64,000 nucleotides of DNA from Angiostrongylus vasorum (GCA_018806985.1 JADANN010000070.1:186001-250000); one strand, 5' to 3'; positions 22,512 to 37,500 are shown, counted from the first letter of the stretch. The notes: generated by a model from the letters alone, not told the origin. Translations and numbers: made by a program.

Positions 22512-25500
22512 ATGGAAGAACGGGTGAATCCTTGTGAAACAACCAGTTGTTCACATACTGGTGATTGACTGTTTCTGGCTAATTGCAGTTTCAGATTTGC
22601 TTTTTCCGCCCTACTACTTATTGGTTGGATTCTTAAAAACGCACATTATTCAGGTACAGGTGTGTCACCATCGCTATCTAATGACAATGTTCAGTGCAAA
22701 TTCGACAGCAACGAGCTGAAAATAGTGGGAGCTTCGTCGCACGACACCGCGGATATCGAGAAGAATGTTCGAGATAATGATATTATATTTCAGACCTCCA
22801 GTTATTGCTTATTTTCCTGGGACTTGTCATTAGATTGTGCTCAAGGATTTCTCTTGAGGTGGTCCGAAGTTTGCTTGGAGATATAGGCAGTTCATCTCTG
22901 GGCGTCGACCTTTTCACGGAAGAGGAATCCTGCAGTTGGAGCGCATCCCACATTCATGATACCGGTAAGTTCTCGAATTCTGTTTTTGATTCAACTTGGT
23001 TTCGTCCAGTGTTTCTTTTTTTCGGCAAGATGTGATAGTCTTATTTGAGAGGTCTTTATAACAAGAACAAAATGTGGAGCCCCAAGGTTCGTTAAGTCCT
23101 ATCCCCATTCCAATGTGAGTCTCATATTTCTAGTCGAGCAATGGAACATGCTTGTTAGGAAAATATTGGAAGGTTGTGACGTTGTGTTTTTCTATCCAGC
23201 ACCTTTAAAACCTCTTATTTCCCAGACACAATTCCAGATGGGTGTTGATATGTCGTAAAAAATGTGATGAGAGTGTCAGTGATTCCTAGTTGCTAGTTGG
23301 TGTTTCGAAAGTACACCTCAGTATGGTAAAGTATTAACGGTTTGAACTTCCAACGATTTACCCCTCATCGTGGCTGGGAGGTGTACCTGAGTGTCGGGCT
23401 GCGATGTGCAGCGGGGGATTCATTCTTCAGCAAGGTCTCCCAAGCTCAGGAGTCCAACGTCTTCGTCAAGAAGAGCCGGTTAAGGGTAAGCCAATATCAA
23501 TACCAGGACCTACCACCCTTCTGCTATCACACTAGTCGCATGGTTGCAAATCTCCCTCTGATCCACTATGGGAGCTACTGCCGTTCGTGGTGACGACCTG
23601 GGCCAGATTTTGGCCAGGCTGTCCTCGGGGCTCCAGGGAACCACATGCTGGGGCCCGCGCAACCAGTGAAGACGAGCAATTCAAGTATTGAAGTAAGTAA
23701 GAATGGTTTGGCTATATGTAATGATTTAAAATTTGTCACAAAGGCGAAGCTTATATGAATTTTTACTTGGTTATCTTAAGGTATATTTGTACTAATGCGT
23801 TGTACTGTAGTTTTTCACTGCCGGAGACTTTTTGTTACCAGTTTTTTTCCTACATCTTTTTGTTTCTCCACATATTTCAGGAGATTCCAGTTCTTACGGA
23901 GTGAGTAGCGATAATGATTATTTTCCACTGACGGATAATGATGGAATGTCATCAACATGTAGTTCATCAGATCTCAACGAGTCCAGGTATAAATTGTTTG
24001 AAAACTTGAGGCAGTTTGGAAATAATTCTTTGTTGTTCCTTAGTAGATAGCTGTTTCTTTTCCATATAGTACCATTCAGGGCTTCGTTGAAAAGAGTTAA
24101 AAAGTCTACAGCAAAAAGAAGGTTTATTCCAATCGTGGACGACAGCAATGATGAGGACTTCATCGAGCGTTTAAAGTTTGTCAGCACAAAGATATTTTGT
24201 AGGGTCACACCATTTTTTTGGCATAACTAAATTGATGATTGGTGGTGATCGTTTTTGGTAATTGTTGTTGTTGTTTTGTTGTATCTTCCAACGGTTTACC
24301 GCCTCATCGTGGCTGGTAAGTTTTCCTGTGTGTCGCACTGCGGTGTACAGTGGTGGGATCCATCCCCCCATCAGGGTCTTCCAAGCTGAGAAGGAGTCCG
24401 GCTTTTTTCATCAAGAAGCCCAGCTAAGAGTAAACCGATACCAGGATCCACCACCGTTCTGATATCAAACTGTTCGCAACGTGGCAAATCTCCCTCTGGT
24501 CCACAAAGGCAACGACTGTCTATGGTGGTCACGACCTGGAGCAGGTTTTGGCTAAGCTGACCTCAAGACTCCAAGGAAACACAATGGCTGAACCAGCAGA
24601 ACTCCGAAAAAATTGGAAGTTATGTTGGTAACCCGAGCAACCTGTGAGGACAGGCTGTCCAAGTATCCAACTAAGTAAATAAGTTTTGCTGTAACCATTA
24701 TCACATTTGTTTCTGGATACCTTCAAAAATGGTGTGTCAGTTTCGAGAGAAATTACTGACACTTCTATAATTTGCTTTTTTAGGCGACACGATCCTCAAG
24801 AATCTCATGAGGGCCAGGATTTCAAGGAAATAAGCGAATCGCTAAAGCTCTCTCGTTGTGTTTGGGATCGTCTTTACAAGTATTTTTTTATGTTTCATCC
24901 CTTCAATCACAAACTCATTGTATTGTTGATCCGTGCTATTTCAACATCTGCTGATTGTTCTCAAATCCTTTAGGCACGAATCAAGTGAAACCTCCAGTTT
25001 TTTTAAATGTTAACCTTTTATTTTAGTTTGAAAATTGGATGTAGATCATTGTTACATCAAGTAGCTTGTGAGTTAGGGGTTATGTTTTAGGTAACTATTT
25101 GGGAAATTGTTTTGCAATAACGATTCTTGGGAAATGTGAAAATCGCGAACTTTTTTTGCGTAGACTATTAGAGGACAGGTGTTTTCCTATAGTTAAATGC
25201 ATCATAGTACATTGTGTTTCTTCTTTTATCATTGCATTGGCGCTGTGGTCGGAGGCACCCTGCACTACACGTGAGATCGATCCCGGCGCCCCTTGCCCAC
25301 CAAGCCTTCCGTCCCTCTGGGGTCGGCAAATTGGTGCCAGTCTTGTTTGGAAGGACAGCAGCACTGATTCGATATATCGGTAGCCCACCGCGAGTCGTTG
25401 TAAGGGCAAGATTTGCATTCACCTCCAACTGTGCTTAAGAAATCGAATGCATGGCGCATCCCTCAGGGATTGATCGACGCCGAGAGGTTTATCCTTTATC

Positions 25501-28500
25501 CTTTTAACATTGCATTTGCTAGCACCATACCAGATAAAAGTTTCTTTTGTTGTAATGCTAGCACATGATACTTTAATTTAATTAAGTAATGTATAATTTC
25601 TAAGTTCGAAGCAAATCCTTTATTCATTTTTTCAGGTACCAGAAGCAAGGTATTGTATGGCTTTCTGAATTGCATGAGCAATATGTTGGTGGCATATTAG
25701 CAGATGAAATGGGTCTTGGAAAAACTGTACAGGTAGAATCTTAAGAACTGAACCTTATTTTCGTTCCGGGTGAAACTGTTGTAGTCGACAATCGCTATAA
25801 TGAGGGGTGCGTGGTAAGAGCAGGGTTGACATAAGAGGCTGATAATCGATTACTGTCGAGAGTTTATTCTTATATGTAGGTTTTTTCAATCCATAAAGAG
25901 GTGAGGACGTTCCATCCCTCTCTTTTATAACGATACTGATATGTACTGGTACTCTAGCACCATTTGTTTAGGTGATAGCTTTTCTTCGAGCGGTTGATGA
26001 GTCCCAAAACGACGATAAATATATGAAGTAAGTTTTTCTTATCAGTATCGGAATTGTGGGTAAACTTTTGCGTGCACGTTTGAATATTTGAGGATGAAAG
26101 TTTGGTCTAGAATGCAAGGCTAGTATTGAGGCTTATATTTGTTAGGAATTTTTGTCCTGAAACGATATTTGAGTATTTAAGTTTCATTGGGCTCGGACCG
26201 TCGTTGATCATTTGCCCATCAACATTACTTCGCCAATGGGTGAAAGAAATACACACATGGATGCCACTCTGCAGGGTAGCTATACTGCACTCCACTGGAA
26301 ATTTTAAGGGTTCAAGACGTGCTCTGGTCTCAAAAATGGCAACAAATAGGAAGTTAGTTTTTACTTTCGTTCTTCTTCTTTTTTAAATAGTTCCTTGCAT
26401 ATGTTTTATTTTAACTGTACTTTTTATTTGCTATGAATATATAGTTCATCGGCGAAACTGCCTTTCGACATTTATAGGAGATTTTTAAGATTTTGTAAAT
26501 CTATAACACGAGCAGTTCTGTAGTGAGGTAACGGCGGTACTAAATAAATGCGAAGCAAGTAGGTTCAGGTATAGCCAAAGTAAACTAAAGGACAGTTTTG
26601 TAGGAATCTTTACCTGGACACCTCTCATGCTTACTATTTATGAAGTCTGCAGCTATATTCTTTTCATATCGATGTTTTTCGGGGAGCTGTTCATGAACGT
26701 AGTTCACCCTTTGCACACTTTACTTTTATGAGTTCAATCTTATGACCCGTAAATTATGTTCTGGCAAAGATACAATAAGGCACAAGTGGCACAGTGGTCA
26801 GAGGTGCCCTGCAATACATATGGGATCGATCCCCGCATCCAGGTCCACCAAGCATTCCATCGGTCCGAGGTCGGCAAATTGATACCAGAATTGTCTAGGG
26901 AGGACAGTAGCACTGGGTCGATACATCGGTAGGTCACCGCGAGTCATTGTAAATTCCAGGTATGCATTCAGTCACCTCCAGCGATGCCTAGTGAGTCGAA
27001 TGCATGGTGGATCGCTCAAGGATTGATGAAAACCGAGAGCTCTATCCTTTTATCCTTTTTAAATGTACAATTGATAGTTATCACCTGGAAGCTCGTCTAC
27101 CGATTATTATACATGGCAGTCTTAGAGGTCGCTTGCATTCAGTTTAGGTCCACGCCTGCCAGCAATGTGTCTTAAATCCGTAGATAAGGGTGGTCCAGCC
27201 ACTAAACTGGTGTGTCGGCCCTCGTATCGCTGATTTTCTCGCAAATACCTGAAATTTGGCAAAACTTCCACCTAAAATAGGTTTAATGGTCTACATCTGG
27301 CGAGAGCTTTCTTCTTTCTAGATTCAGGGCATGAAATTATCTCCATAGCTTGTCGTGAATTACCCATGTTCTCTTTTCTTTTTACAAACTGGTGTTTCTG
27401 CCAATATCACTAACGTGATGGGTGCTGAGGCTGTTGATTCTTAAGACTGCCAGACTAAAGTACTTCCATCTTGTTATCATGGGTAATGGCCGGCCTTTGC
27501 GAGTCAAAGTGGCATCTTTACCACTACGTTTTGGTCGGTATTGCTGTGATTTCTAGCTTAGATTTCTAGTTGATTGGCTTTAAAAAAAAGATTTTCAAAC
27601 TGATTAGCCTTAGCATCCATGACAGAGGGATGGTTTTCCTGCCTTGCTTCATATTTCATACTACAGGCTACGTCGCGACGATGAAAACCATAAAGATGTG
27701 CGATCTGTAGTCGCATTTGCCTTCAGTAATTCTTCATTATATTAGGTGTGTACGTCTTGTGCAGGTTTAGCTGGTTGAAAAAAGGCAGCAAAAATTGCAG
27801 TTGATCGGCACATGATTCCGGACCCTAATTATAGAACCACAATGATGCTGAGATATTTGGAAAACTCCAGGGCGTCTAAGTGTCTACGATGGGGGACGGA
27901 CGTGCTATTACCCTTTTCGTAGGCTAATGCGTTCACCATCATGCCATGTGGGTCCTTCGTTTCGGCTGTCTCTCAACTAGTTCTCTTTCTACCAGCGCCT
28001 TTACCAATCAACCGTCAACGGGATTGAAATGGGGAGCCGAAATTAAATTAATTATAGACTTCCCCTTCCTAAAACGTCGTATTTTATTCCAAATGCAACG
28101 TTTTCTAGAGGTGGATCAATCCTTGTCACTACCTACTCAACGTTCCAAAAACACAGAAAGTTGTTGTTGCCACAGTGTTGGCACTATGTGGTATTAGACG
28201 AAGGTCACAAAATTAGGAATCCAAAAACTCAGGGTAAGTTCCTTATTTTTCCATGCTTAACTTTCTCTATCTCAAAGTTTTGTGTTTTTCGGTGCATTTT
28301 TTTTGAAATGATAGTGATCCTGTTCTTTTACTTATACTAACACTTGGGAAAATAGACTTTGTGCTCATATTCTGATGATTCTATGATGGCGAGAAAATCG
28401 AATGCTTTTCAGATTTCGGAGACTGTTAAGCAACTTCATACACCATGTCGTCTTGTTCTTAGTGGAACACCGCTTCAAAATTCTCTTACTGAAATATGGT

Positions 28501-31500
28501 CACTAATGGACTTTGTGTACACTGGCAAGTTGAACAGTCTTGAAACATTTACGGAAAAATTTGCTACTCCGATCACGCAAGGTGGATATGCGAATGCCAC
28601 GAAGCAGCAGTTACTCACAGCATACAAATGCGCTACAGTACTGCGGTTTGTAGCTTTTTTAGGGTTTTATTTCATTATTTGGTTTTTCTTTTTACATATA
28701 AAGGTATCCTTTCAACGGTTCACCGCCTCATCATTGCTGGGAGGTGTTCCTGGGTGTACAGCGGGGAGATTCATCGCTCTGGCAGTGTCTCCCAAGCTGA
28801 GAAGGAGTCCGGCGTTTCCATCAGGAACCCCAGATAAGAATAAACCAGTACCAGGATCCGTCACCGTCTTGGTACCAAACTAGTCGCATGGTGGCAAATC
28901 TCCATCTGATCCACAAGGGCAGCGACTGCTTGTGGTGGTGAAGACCAAGGGCAGACTTTGGCAAGGCTGACCTCGGGATTCCTGGAAACCACTACGGCTA
29001 AACAACGGAACTCCAAAAAGTTGAATTAACTTCCAGACGGGTTTTTTATTAATAGATTACCTCAATAAAGGAAGGAAACTGAATAACGTAATTTGGAAGA
29101 AATGGTTTAAATCTAGAGGCGTATATGGGGCAAGGAAATTTTTGATACAGTGACAATGCTTTCGTGAGATTGAGTATCTGAACAGAATGGTTCTAAAAAC
29201 TTTCTACGTTATGATTTTTCGTAATCTCATTGTCTAAAACTTTAGGGATGCAATAAGCCCTTTCATACTTCGAAGAGTGAAGAAAAGTGTCCAGAAATCT
29301 CTCGATCTACCTGAAAAGAATGAAAAGGTTCGTGTGCTTTTGCAGCCTTTTTAAAAAATTGACGGTGTCAACGTAACTACAACTTTTGTTACCCCGGGAG
29401 CCTCTATGGGAAGTGTAGAGCGTGAAATCTCTTGTGTGAGCATTACGGAATGACGTTATCGATACCAGTTCACCTTAATAGACGTAGTAGAGTTATATGA
29501 GAGGTTAGGTTATGATTGAGAACTACTAAAAAATTTACTTCACTGTATTGCGTATCAAGCTGTACGAAAACATGCATGGACCCAATATTTAGAAATATTT
29601 TTTTTCTTTGCCATCGTATTTTCACCGTTCCTCATACTGACAGTTTTTTTTTACCATTTGTTATGGTTTGAATTCTCAAAGTGTTCGGTATTAATGGATT
29701 TAGGTATTATTTTGCGAGCTGTCATCAGAACAGCGTCATTTATATCTGGATTACCTAAAGTCACGCGAGTGTGAGAGCATTTTGAAAGGAAGGCTGGATG
29801 CATTCGTAGGCTTGACGATTTTACGAAAACTTTGCAATCATCCTGATCTTATCACGGGGGGACCAAATCGTCACGGTAAAGTTTTTTAGAGCAGCACTTT
29901 TTCGCATTGAAGTCAATCTTTCTTGCATGTTCTCCACTATGAAATAGTTGCGCGCTTTATCAGTTGGGATTTCGATGTCTCTATCCTCAGAGTCCTCCCA
30001 ATGGTTTACCGCCTCATCGTAGGTGGGAGGTGGTGTTTCTGAGTGTCGTGCTGCGATGTACTGTGGGATGGTTCATACCCTCAGCAGGGTCTCCCAAGAT
30101 GAGAAGGAGTCCGACGCATCTAGCCGGAAGCCTAGGTAAGAGTAAACCAATACCAGGATCCACCGCCGTCCTGGTACCATACTAGTCGCATGGTGGTAAA
30201 TCTCCCTTTGATCCACAAGGAGTACGACTGTCTGTGGTGGTCACGACTCAGGGCAGACTTTGGCCTGGCTGACCTAGGTACTCCAAGGAACCACAATTTC
30301 TAAACCAGCAAAACTCCGGAAAAATAGAAATTATGCTGGGACACGCACAACTAGTGAAGACGGGCCATCCAAGTGTCCACGTATCCGTAGAGTACCGGTT
30401 AGATTTTCCAGGGAATTACGTTACAAACACATTCAGCAGTTCTCTTATTGATTGTCAGTAATATATTCATGAACTTCTTTAAATGTTCGTTCTAAACAGT
30501 TTTATCGATTTAGTGTTTTAGGTTACTTTAACGAAAGTGAAGACCCATCGAAGGCATTTGGTTTTTGCAATCGTAGCGGCAAAATGCGTGTTTTATTTCA
30601 GCTGTTGGAATTATGGCGAGCAACTAAGAGGGAAAAGGTACTGATTTTTAGCCAGAGTCGCGAAATGCTTGACATTCTTGAACGTGGGCTGCAAAATAAC
30701 GAGTACTCATATCTTCGTATGGATGGCAGTACCGCTATCGGTAGTCGACAGAAAAGGATCGAACGCTTTAACGAGGACCCGGAAATTTTTATATTTTTGC
30801 TGACGACGAAAGTGGGAGGAATAGGAATAAATCTAACGGCTGCAAATAAGGCAAGTCAGATTTTTTAGATCATTTGATTGTTCAAAATATTTTCCATAAA
30901 CACTTCATGCTTTTTGTGTAGGTTGTCATATTCGATCCTGATTGGAATCCTTCAACGGACACCCAGGCAAAAGAGAGGTCTTGGCGAATTGGCCAGGAAC
31001 GTGCGGTGACAATTTATAGGTTGCTTTGTGCTGGTACAATAGAAGAAAAGATTTATCATAGGTAGAGGAGTTATGCTGCTATAAATCGTCTGAATTTCGT
31101 ATGACATTGTGGTCCTTCAGGCAAATTTTTAAACAGTTCCTCGCTAATCGAATTTTGAAAGATCCTAAGCAACGGCAGTTCTTCAAAACAAACGATCTGC
31201 ATGACTTGTTTTCCTTCACTGACATCCATAAGGATGCTTTGACAGAAACAGGTTCCCTTTTTGCGTCTGAGACTGATGAGATCCGTTCAGTCAATTTTTT
31301 TAATTCCGACGAATACAAGTGCGTAAGTGGAGATGTATGTAGGATGTTTGTATCAAAATTTGTGAGAAATCTCTGCTTGTATCGTTCTGTATTTTTTATA
31401 TCATAGGAAGCACGAGGAAAAGCACAAGAAGTCAAAGAAGTCTGTTGATGTCTCTGTTGATCAACATACAGCTTCTTCCCTGGCAGCGTCAGAATTGAGT

Positions 31501-34500
31501 GAAGCTAAAAAGAAAGAACTTCGTAAGCGCGCAAAACTTCTTTCAAGGTATGGAAATGTTAATGCGCCGTTTTCTTGTTCAGCAATCGCGAGGTTGTTAT
31601 ACAGCATACATTTGCTTCCATAGAAAAACACACAACACAGTACAACAGTAGCTGACGTTTCGGCAGTATCGCCTTCTTCAGAGCCTGGAAGGGTATACTG
31701 ATATACAATTTACTAGGCCAAACGCTTCAATGACACTTACAAAAAGACGAAAAAACTCTATGGTAATTACATGGTCAACAGCTTCTCGAAAAAACTCACC
31801 GCTTTTTTACTTGCCTTCCCATGAGGAAGATTAGAACAGCTGATTATGGTCGCATAAGGTTGATGACTGCACCATCCCACATCAGAAATTGATGCGAACA
31901 TACGGGGTCAGGTCGCGTATGACCTCTGGGCATTCATCCCTGCTATTCATTGTAGGGTTTTTGGCATTTATCCAAAAAGCCTCAAGAAGTTTTCGCACTG
32001 GTGTTTTACTCTCCTGTGTGAGGATATTTGAAAATGTTGTTGCTGATATTACTAAGGTTTTTTTTTTGTAGAGCACTGTGTAATTTTTGAGGTTAGGTCG
32101 AATGAAATATTCGCTTTCACAAAATTTTTTCTTTGAATTGGACGTGTTATTTTTTACTAGTATTTCGGCATTAGCTGTTTAGAAAACTGGGCTGTCTCAA
32201 GTCAGATGAAGCGGAGCTTATAGGCAACTCTTCGGCACAACAGAGGAAGTCGTTGAGGGAAAGCGAAAGTTCTACTAGTAAAGGATTAAAAAAGAAGCAG
32301 ATGACTGAGTCGAAAGCACCATGGGGCTCCAAATTGATTTCGTCAAGAGCGAGTAGTCGATGTGGTGGAGAAGGTGCCGAATCCCATGGAAGTGAGAAAT
32401 CGAGTGATGATTTCGTGCTGAATTGTCTGTTGCAGTCTGCAGGGGTCCGCTGTGCGATTGAACATGATGATGTCGTCGGCGATAAATCTTCTAATTACTT
32501 GATTGAGAAAGAGGCAGCTTCCGTGGCAAATCGTGCAGCGAATGCTCTTGGCAAAAGGTGCGTTCTCCATGCTTTGAAATTAAGCCCAGTATAAGCGTCA
32601 CATCTTTTCTTTTGCCTCTACTTCTAGAACACAGTAACTGTTTAAACCTAGCGATTGCTTAAATGTCGGTGAAACAAGCGACTTACTAAGGATCATTTAT
32701 CAGTGGATTTCTTTACTTTGGATGTATTTTTGACTGAACTGAGTTGATTATTCGGTTCTGCTTTACATTCTTATGGTTCTCTTGAAATTTTTTATTGCTC
32801 TGATAACTAACAATTAATGAATGGCTTACTCTTGTTTTTAGTTTCGTCAATACTAATAGTTTTTTTTTCTAAACACCGATTTTAAAGGATGGACGCAACA
32901 GGAAATCAACTACTGAAGTTTTTGAATCTACATTGTTTCATAGCGTCTTCATCGTAGTTCCGTAATGTCGTTCTAACTATTTCTAGGTCCAATAAGTCTT
33001 TTGTGCGGCAGTTTCGCGCATCGTTTTCATATTGTTCTGGAAATAAGCCCGTATATGCTAGTTCGTCTCAAACATTGCCATTTCAAGGCAGCGGCGCAAA
33101 GAATTCCGTTTTAGCTGCTCTTCATGCTAGGAAGCGTAAACTGGGTGAAGCATCGCCATCGGTAAGATTGGTATTATTATAGAGAATACTTTAAGGCATA
33201 TAATTGAATGACAACTAAAGATGACTGTTGTTTTTAGGATGTTGTAGTAAGGGATAAATATGTCGAGATTGCTGAAAAAATACAAGATTTCATGCGAAAA
33301 TCTGGTGGAAGGGCGTTTACGGAGAATATTACCAATAATTTTGAGGTTCGTTACTTTTGTTTTTAAAGGCGTCGTGCTAATTTGTAACATATTTCCTACA
33401 ACGTACGACTGATTTCCATCGTCATTTTGATGAGTTACATGTTATAATGTGATCATCCGAGAGTTTAGCGATCAGTGCTGCTCCCAGGCCTGTAGCGTTT
33501 CCATAATTTTTACGTAGTTTACTTGATAGTATGGACTCGTTCGTTGATTGGCGCCACATATAGCACCAGATCCGTTACCTCTATAAGCACATTTAGTGGC
33601 TTATCTCTTTGAATTTGATCTGTTCTACCCTTATTTTTTGAACATGTGATGCCTGACGGTCAAATTTCTGTAGCTACCTTGTGGGACGAGGCCTAATTTC
33701 ATGTAAGGTGCACAAACGGTAAATTCGGCTGGATTTAATCGTGGCAAAGAACGAATGATGTTTGTTTTTCTTGAGAATGCTCGATAATTTTTTAATAACT
33801 AAGGACTTGGGAAGTTGAGAACATCGAAGTTTCTAAAATAGCTTTTTAAAAAGAAGTCTTTATAACTACAGCCTCAGCTTAACTGGGTTCATTGCGGATT
33901 TGGGCTGCCCAGATCAATCTCGCTAACGGATGATTGCTGATGGCACTGATCGATAGAAGTAGCTGAGAGACAGGGGGAAACGCATGGTTTGGTGGTGAAC
34001 GCTGTCACCCCAGGAAGATTAATAGAGCGTTTGTTCCCACCGCAGACATCTGCGGTCTGGAGTTTGCAAATATCTCAGCATTATTGAAGTTACATTTCGC
34101 AACATACGTTGCCATTTAGAAGAATGGGCAGTAAATATCAAGTTAAAATCGGAGTTTTTTTTCTTTCTTTTTTTTTACTTCTTATGAAGTTATATGTACT
34201 GGTGTTTACAATGTTTTACTATGATCAATCATCCAACCATGTGGCTGTTAGCATTTGGAAGTATTTCGGAATTTATTTTGAGTGTAATTCAAAATTTTTT
34301 GTATCCGCCCTTTTTCACGTTGTAGCTCTTAGTCATCTTAGCGATTTCAAATGAAATAACAATAAATTGCCGGTCAAAATTTGAACGTTTCACGCCTCAT
34401 ATTAGGAAGATTCTGGTTTTCTAACACTGTCTATGTTTTCATGTAGTTGAAGGACTTGAGGAGTTGAGGACTTAACAGGTTTATGGAAGACTTCTATCGC

Positions 34501-37500
34501 TCAGTTGGAAGACATGCTAAAAAGATTGAACAGAATTGAACATCTTTCGGCTCCGCATCTAAAGTGACAATGAAGAAGCTTATGTCGAATGCAATGTGGA
34601 ACATGGTATTTTCCCAACGGTTCAATAGTATAGTAGATTATTGCTTAACATCCACTGGTTCTGCATTGATAGTCTCGCTCCGATAGGCTTTCATGAATCG
34701 TCGAACCGATAGACTTTCATGAGTTATTTGTAATTGATATTTGCGAAAGGACTGTGGTCGCGGTGGGAACTGGCAACTGTTGACAGCTCTGCATCAGTGT
34801 CTACGTTAAGGTGTGGATTATTACACCAGCACAGTTTAGGGATATTGGGATTCGAATCCGCCTTTGATGAGGCGTCCTATTGCAATCATTGTTATGATGA
34901 ATAAATTTGAAAGACTCTTTCCAAACCCATATTTTGCTGACACCACAGTGGATGACCGACAAGACAGATTTTACGACATTAGACCACTGAAAAAAGCAAA
35001 TGACTACGAATTCTAGTAAAGTATAATAGAGTCGTCTTTCGCATATCTCATGCAAGAGACTGAGTACGGTCTCATGTTATTCATATTGTAATCAAGAAGC
35101 GACTACAATTGTGGAATTTTCATGTGTGTCTGTAGCTATTCCTTATGACTGGAAATTTGGGTTACGAGGCTTGTCTATGATTTGCTGGATTTTGTTGACA
35201 TCCATAGGAAGAACAGCAAAGGTCCTCCCAAGAAGACCATTCCCTTTAAGATGAAGAGAGGGATAAGAGCGGAGTAATGGTATTGACGTGGAAATGTAAG
35301 AAGGTCGTCATTAGGAAGTTCACAGTTTAATGGCATGACCCTTCGCGCAGTCAAAACTGCAGGTTATTGAATGCTGCAAGCAGGGAAAGCTCTTCCTAGG
35401 CGAGACGGCGTGGAGGGTTTATAGCGTTCGCATGCTTAAAACGTGTCTGAATGACTTCAAAGTCGACATCTACTTTTGAAATGGGAATGCACCCTCAACT
35501 TAGCCTTTTCATTTCCTTGATGAAAGCAGTTCCAGTGGAACGAAAATATGGAAGCGACGTTGCAAAGCAATATCAAAGAACTGCTATTGCAGATACGCTG
35601 GAGAAGATGGGAAGCAGGTTAGCCCACCTTGCAACTGTTGTCACCTGTCATCTGTAGTCACCTGTAGTTCCGTTGATCGTAGAGTGACTCGAGCGGGCGC
35701 CAGTAAATCTTCCATCTTTCCTTGTCGCGTGCAGGAGTAACCTAGTGGGTTCTGCTCGCTCCATGGAATCGTCGAGCATCATATCTTTCTTCAAGGCTCT
35801 TTGTGAAGAAATCTGACCATAGGGTTGGTGGTCTTCCTGCAGTGCGTTTAACATCCCGAGGAATCCAGTCACTAACGGTTCTTTTCCATCGGTTGTCATT
35901 CATACGCATTACGTGTCCGGCCCATCTTATCTTAGACTATTTGGCGTACAGAACGGCATCTTTGATTTCTCATCGTTGACGCACGTCGGAGCTTCGGATC
36001 CCATCATCCCTTACTGATGTGAAACGGGATACTCCTAGCATCGCCCTTTCGACTGCTCGTTCGATAACCCTGAGTTATCTTTCATCCTGCTTACGCAGCG
36101 ACCAGGTTTCTGATGCATACGTTAGCGCAGCAAGTACCGTTGAGTCGAAGAGGTGGGCACGGAGCCGAGTGTTCTTTGTCCTTTTTACTACATTATCGAT
36201 GCTCTTGAAAGCTCCTCAAGCCGCTCGTTTCCTTCTGCTCAGCTCTGGAGCTAAGTTGTTCATCATATTGATTTCCCGACCTAGATAGACACAACTGGAT
36301 CATCCGGAGATATTGGTTCCGTTGAGCGTGAATGGGACATACGAAATCAATCGGTTCCTCATGAACATCGTTTTTTATGACATTTAGTAGAAGACCAGTC
36401 TTTCCACAGGCTTTATCAAAGTTGGCAAGCATACGTTTCGCTTGACTAATGTTTGGTGTTATAATGACGGTGTCATCAGCAAAGCGAAGATGTTGTAACT
36501 GCCGACCATCGATTTTCACTCCCATATTATCCCATTCCAAGGTTCGGATGATGTTCTGAAGGGGTGGCGGTAAATAATTTTGGCGAGATGATACCACCTT
36601 GCCTAACTCCTCTTTTGACGTCAACGTTAATATCGTTGTAGAATGGTGATATCTTGGTTGTGAAATTCTTGTAGAGCTCACAAAGAATCTTTATGCACTG
36701 AGTAGGGACTCATTGACTATCAAGGGCTTCCATGACTGCTTCTATCTCAGTTGAGTCAAAGGCCTTCTGTAAATCGATGAAAGTGAGCCGGAGCGGTCTT
36801 TTGTACTCTGGCGATACTTCAGTGAGCCTTATTATCGTGTGGATGCGGTCCATCGTACTAATCCTTTTCGAAACCCTGCTTGCTCACACGGCTGTCCTTC
36901 GTCCAGTGTTTTGTCAATCCTGTTTAGGATGACTCGGGTGAAAAAGTTTCTAGACGACAGACAGTAAGCAGGTTGGACGATAGTTGCCGATATCCTGTAG
37001 GTCACTCTTCTTGAACAATAACACGGTCTTGCTGGTCTTCCAGTGGGTAAGGGTCTTGCATTCGGACAGATAACGTGTGAAGAGCCGAGCCAGTGTGTTT
37101 ACGAGCATTGACGGAAGGTTCTTCAGGTGTTCTGGTCTTATGCTGTCCGGACCTGGTGCTGTTCGGTTTTTCACCGACGAAATGGCATGTTGCATTTCGG
37201 AAGGGAGAACCAGTGGTACAACATATCCATCCTCCTTTATTTCATATGGGGGGGGATGGTGGACGTGGATATCGAAGAGATCTGAGTAGTATTCGTGAAT
37301 GATTTTTCTCTGTTGCCTTTCTGGACGCAGTGACTACTCTGTCTGGGTGTCGGAGTGCAATCGTCTTGTCCTCGTACTTGGCGAAGATTTGGTGCGCTTT
37401 GCGAATGCTCTTCCCAGCCTCCGCAGCTTCGACCATCTCTGCTGCTCTTCTATCTTTAAGATCTTTTATCGCCTGTCTGCATCGTTTTGCAAGTTCGCAC

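Noticed and set aside
26984..27175. ORF in CSB intron 9
   Set aside because: It begins in a SINE tail and lies in an intron whose flanking exons join in phase (K|GGSILV).
34830..34880. 'gggattcgaatccgcc' looked like a tRNA T-loop or B box
   Set aside because: No matching A box, acceptor stem or anticodon arm could be paired around it.
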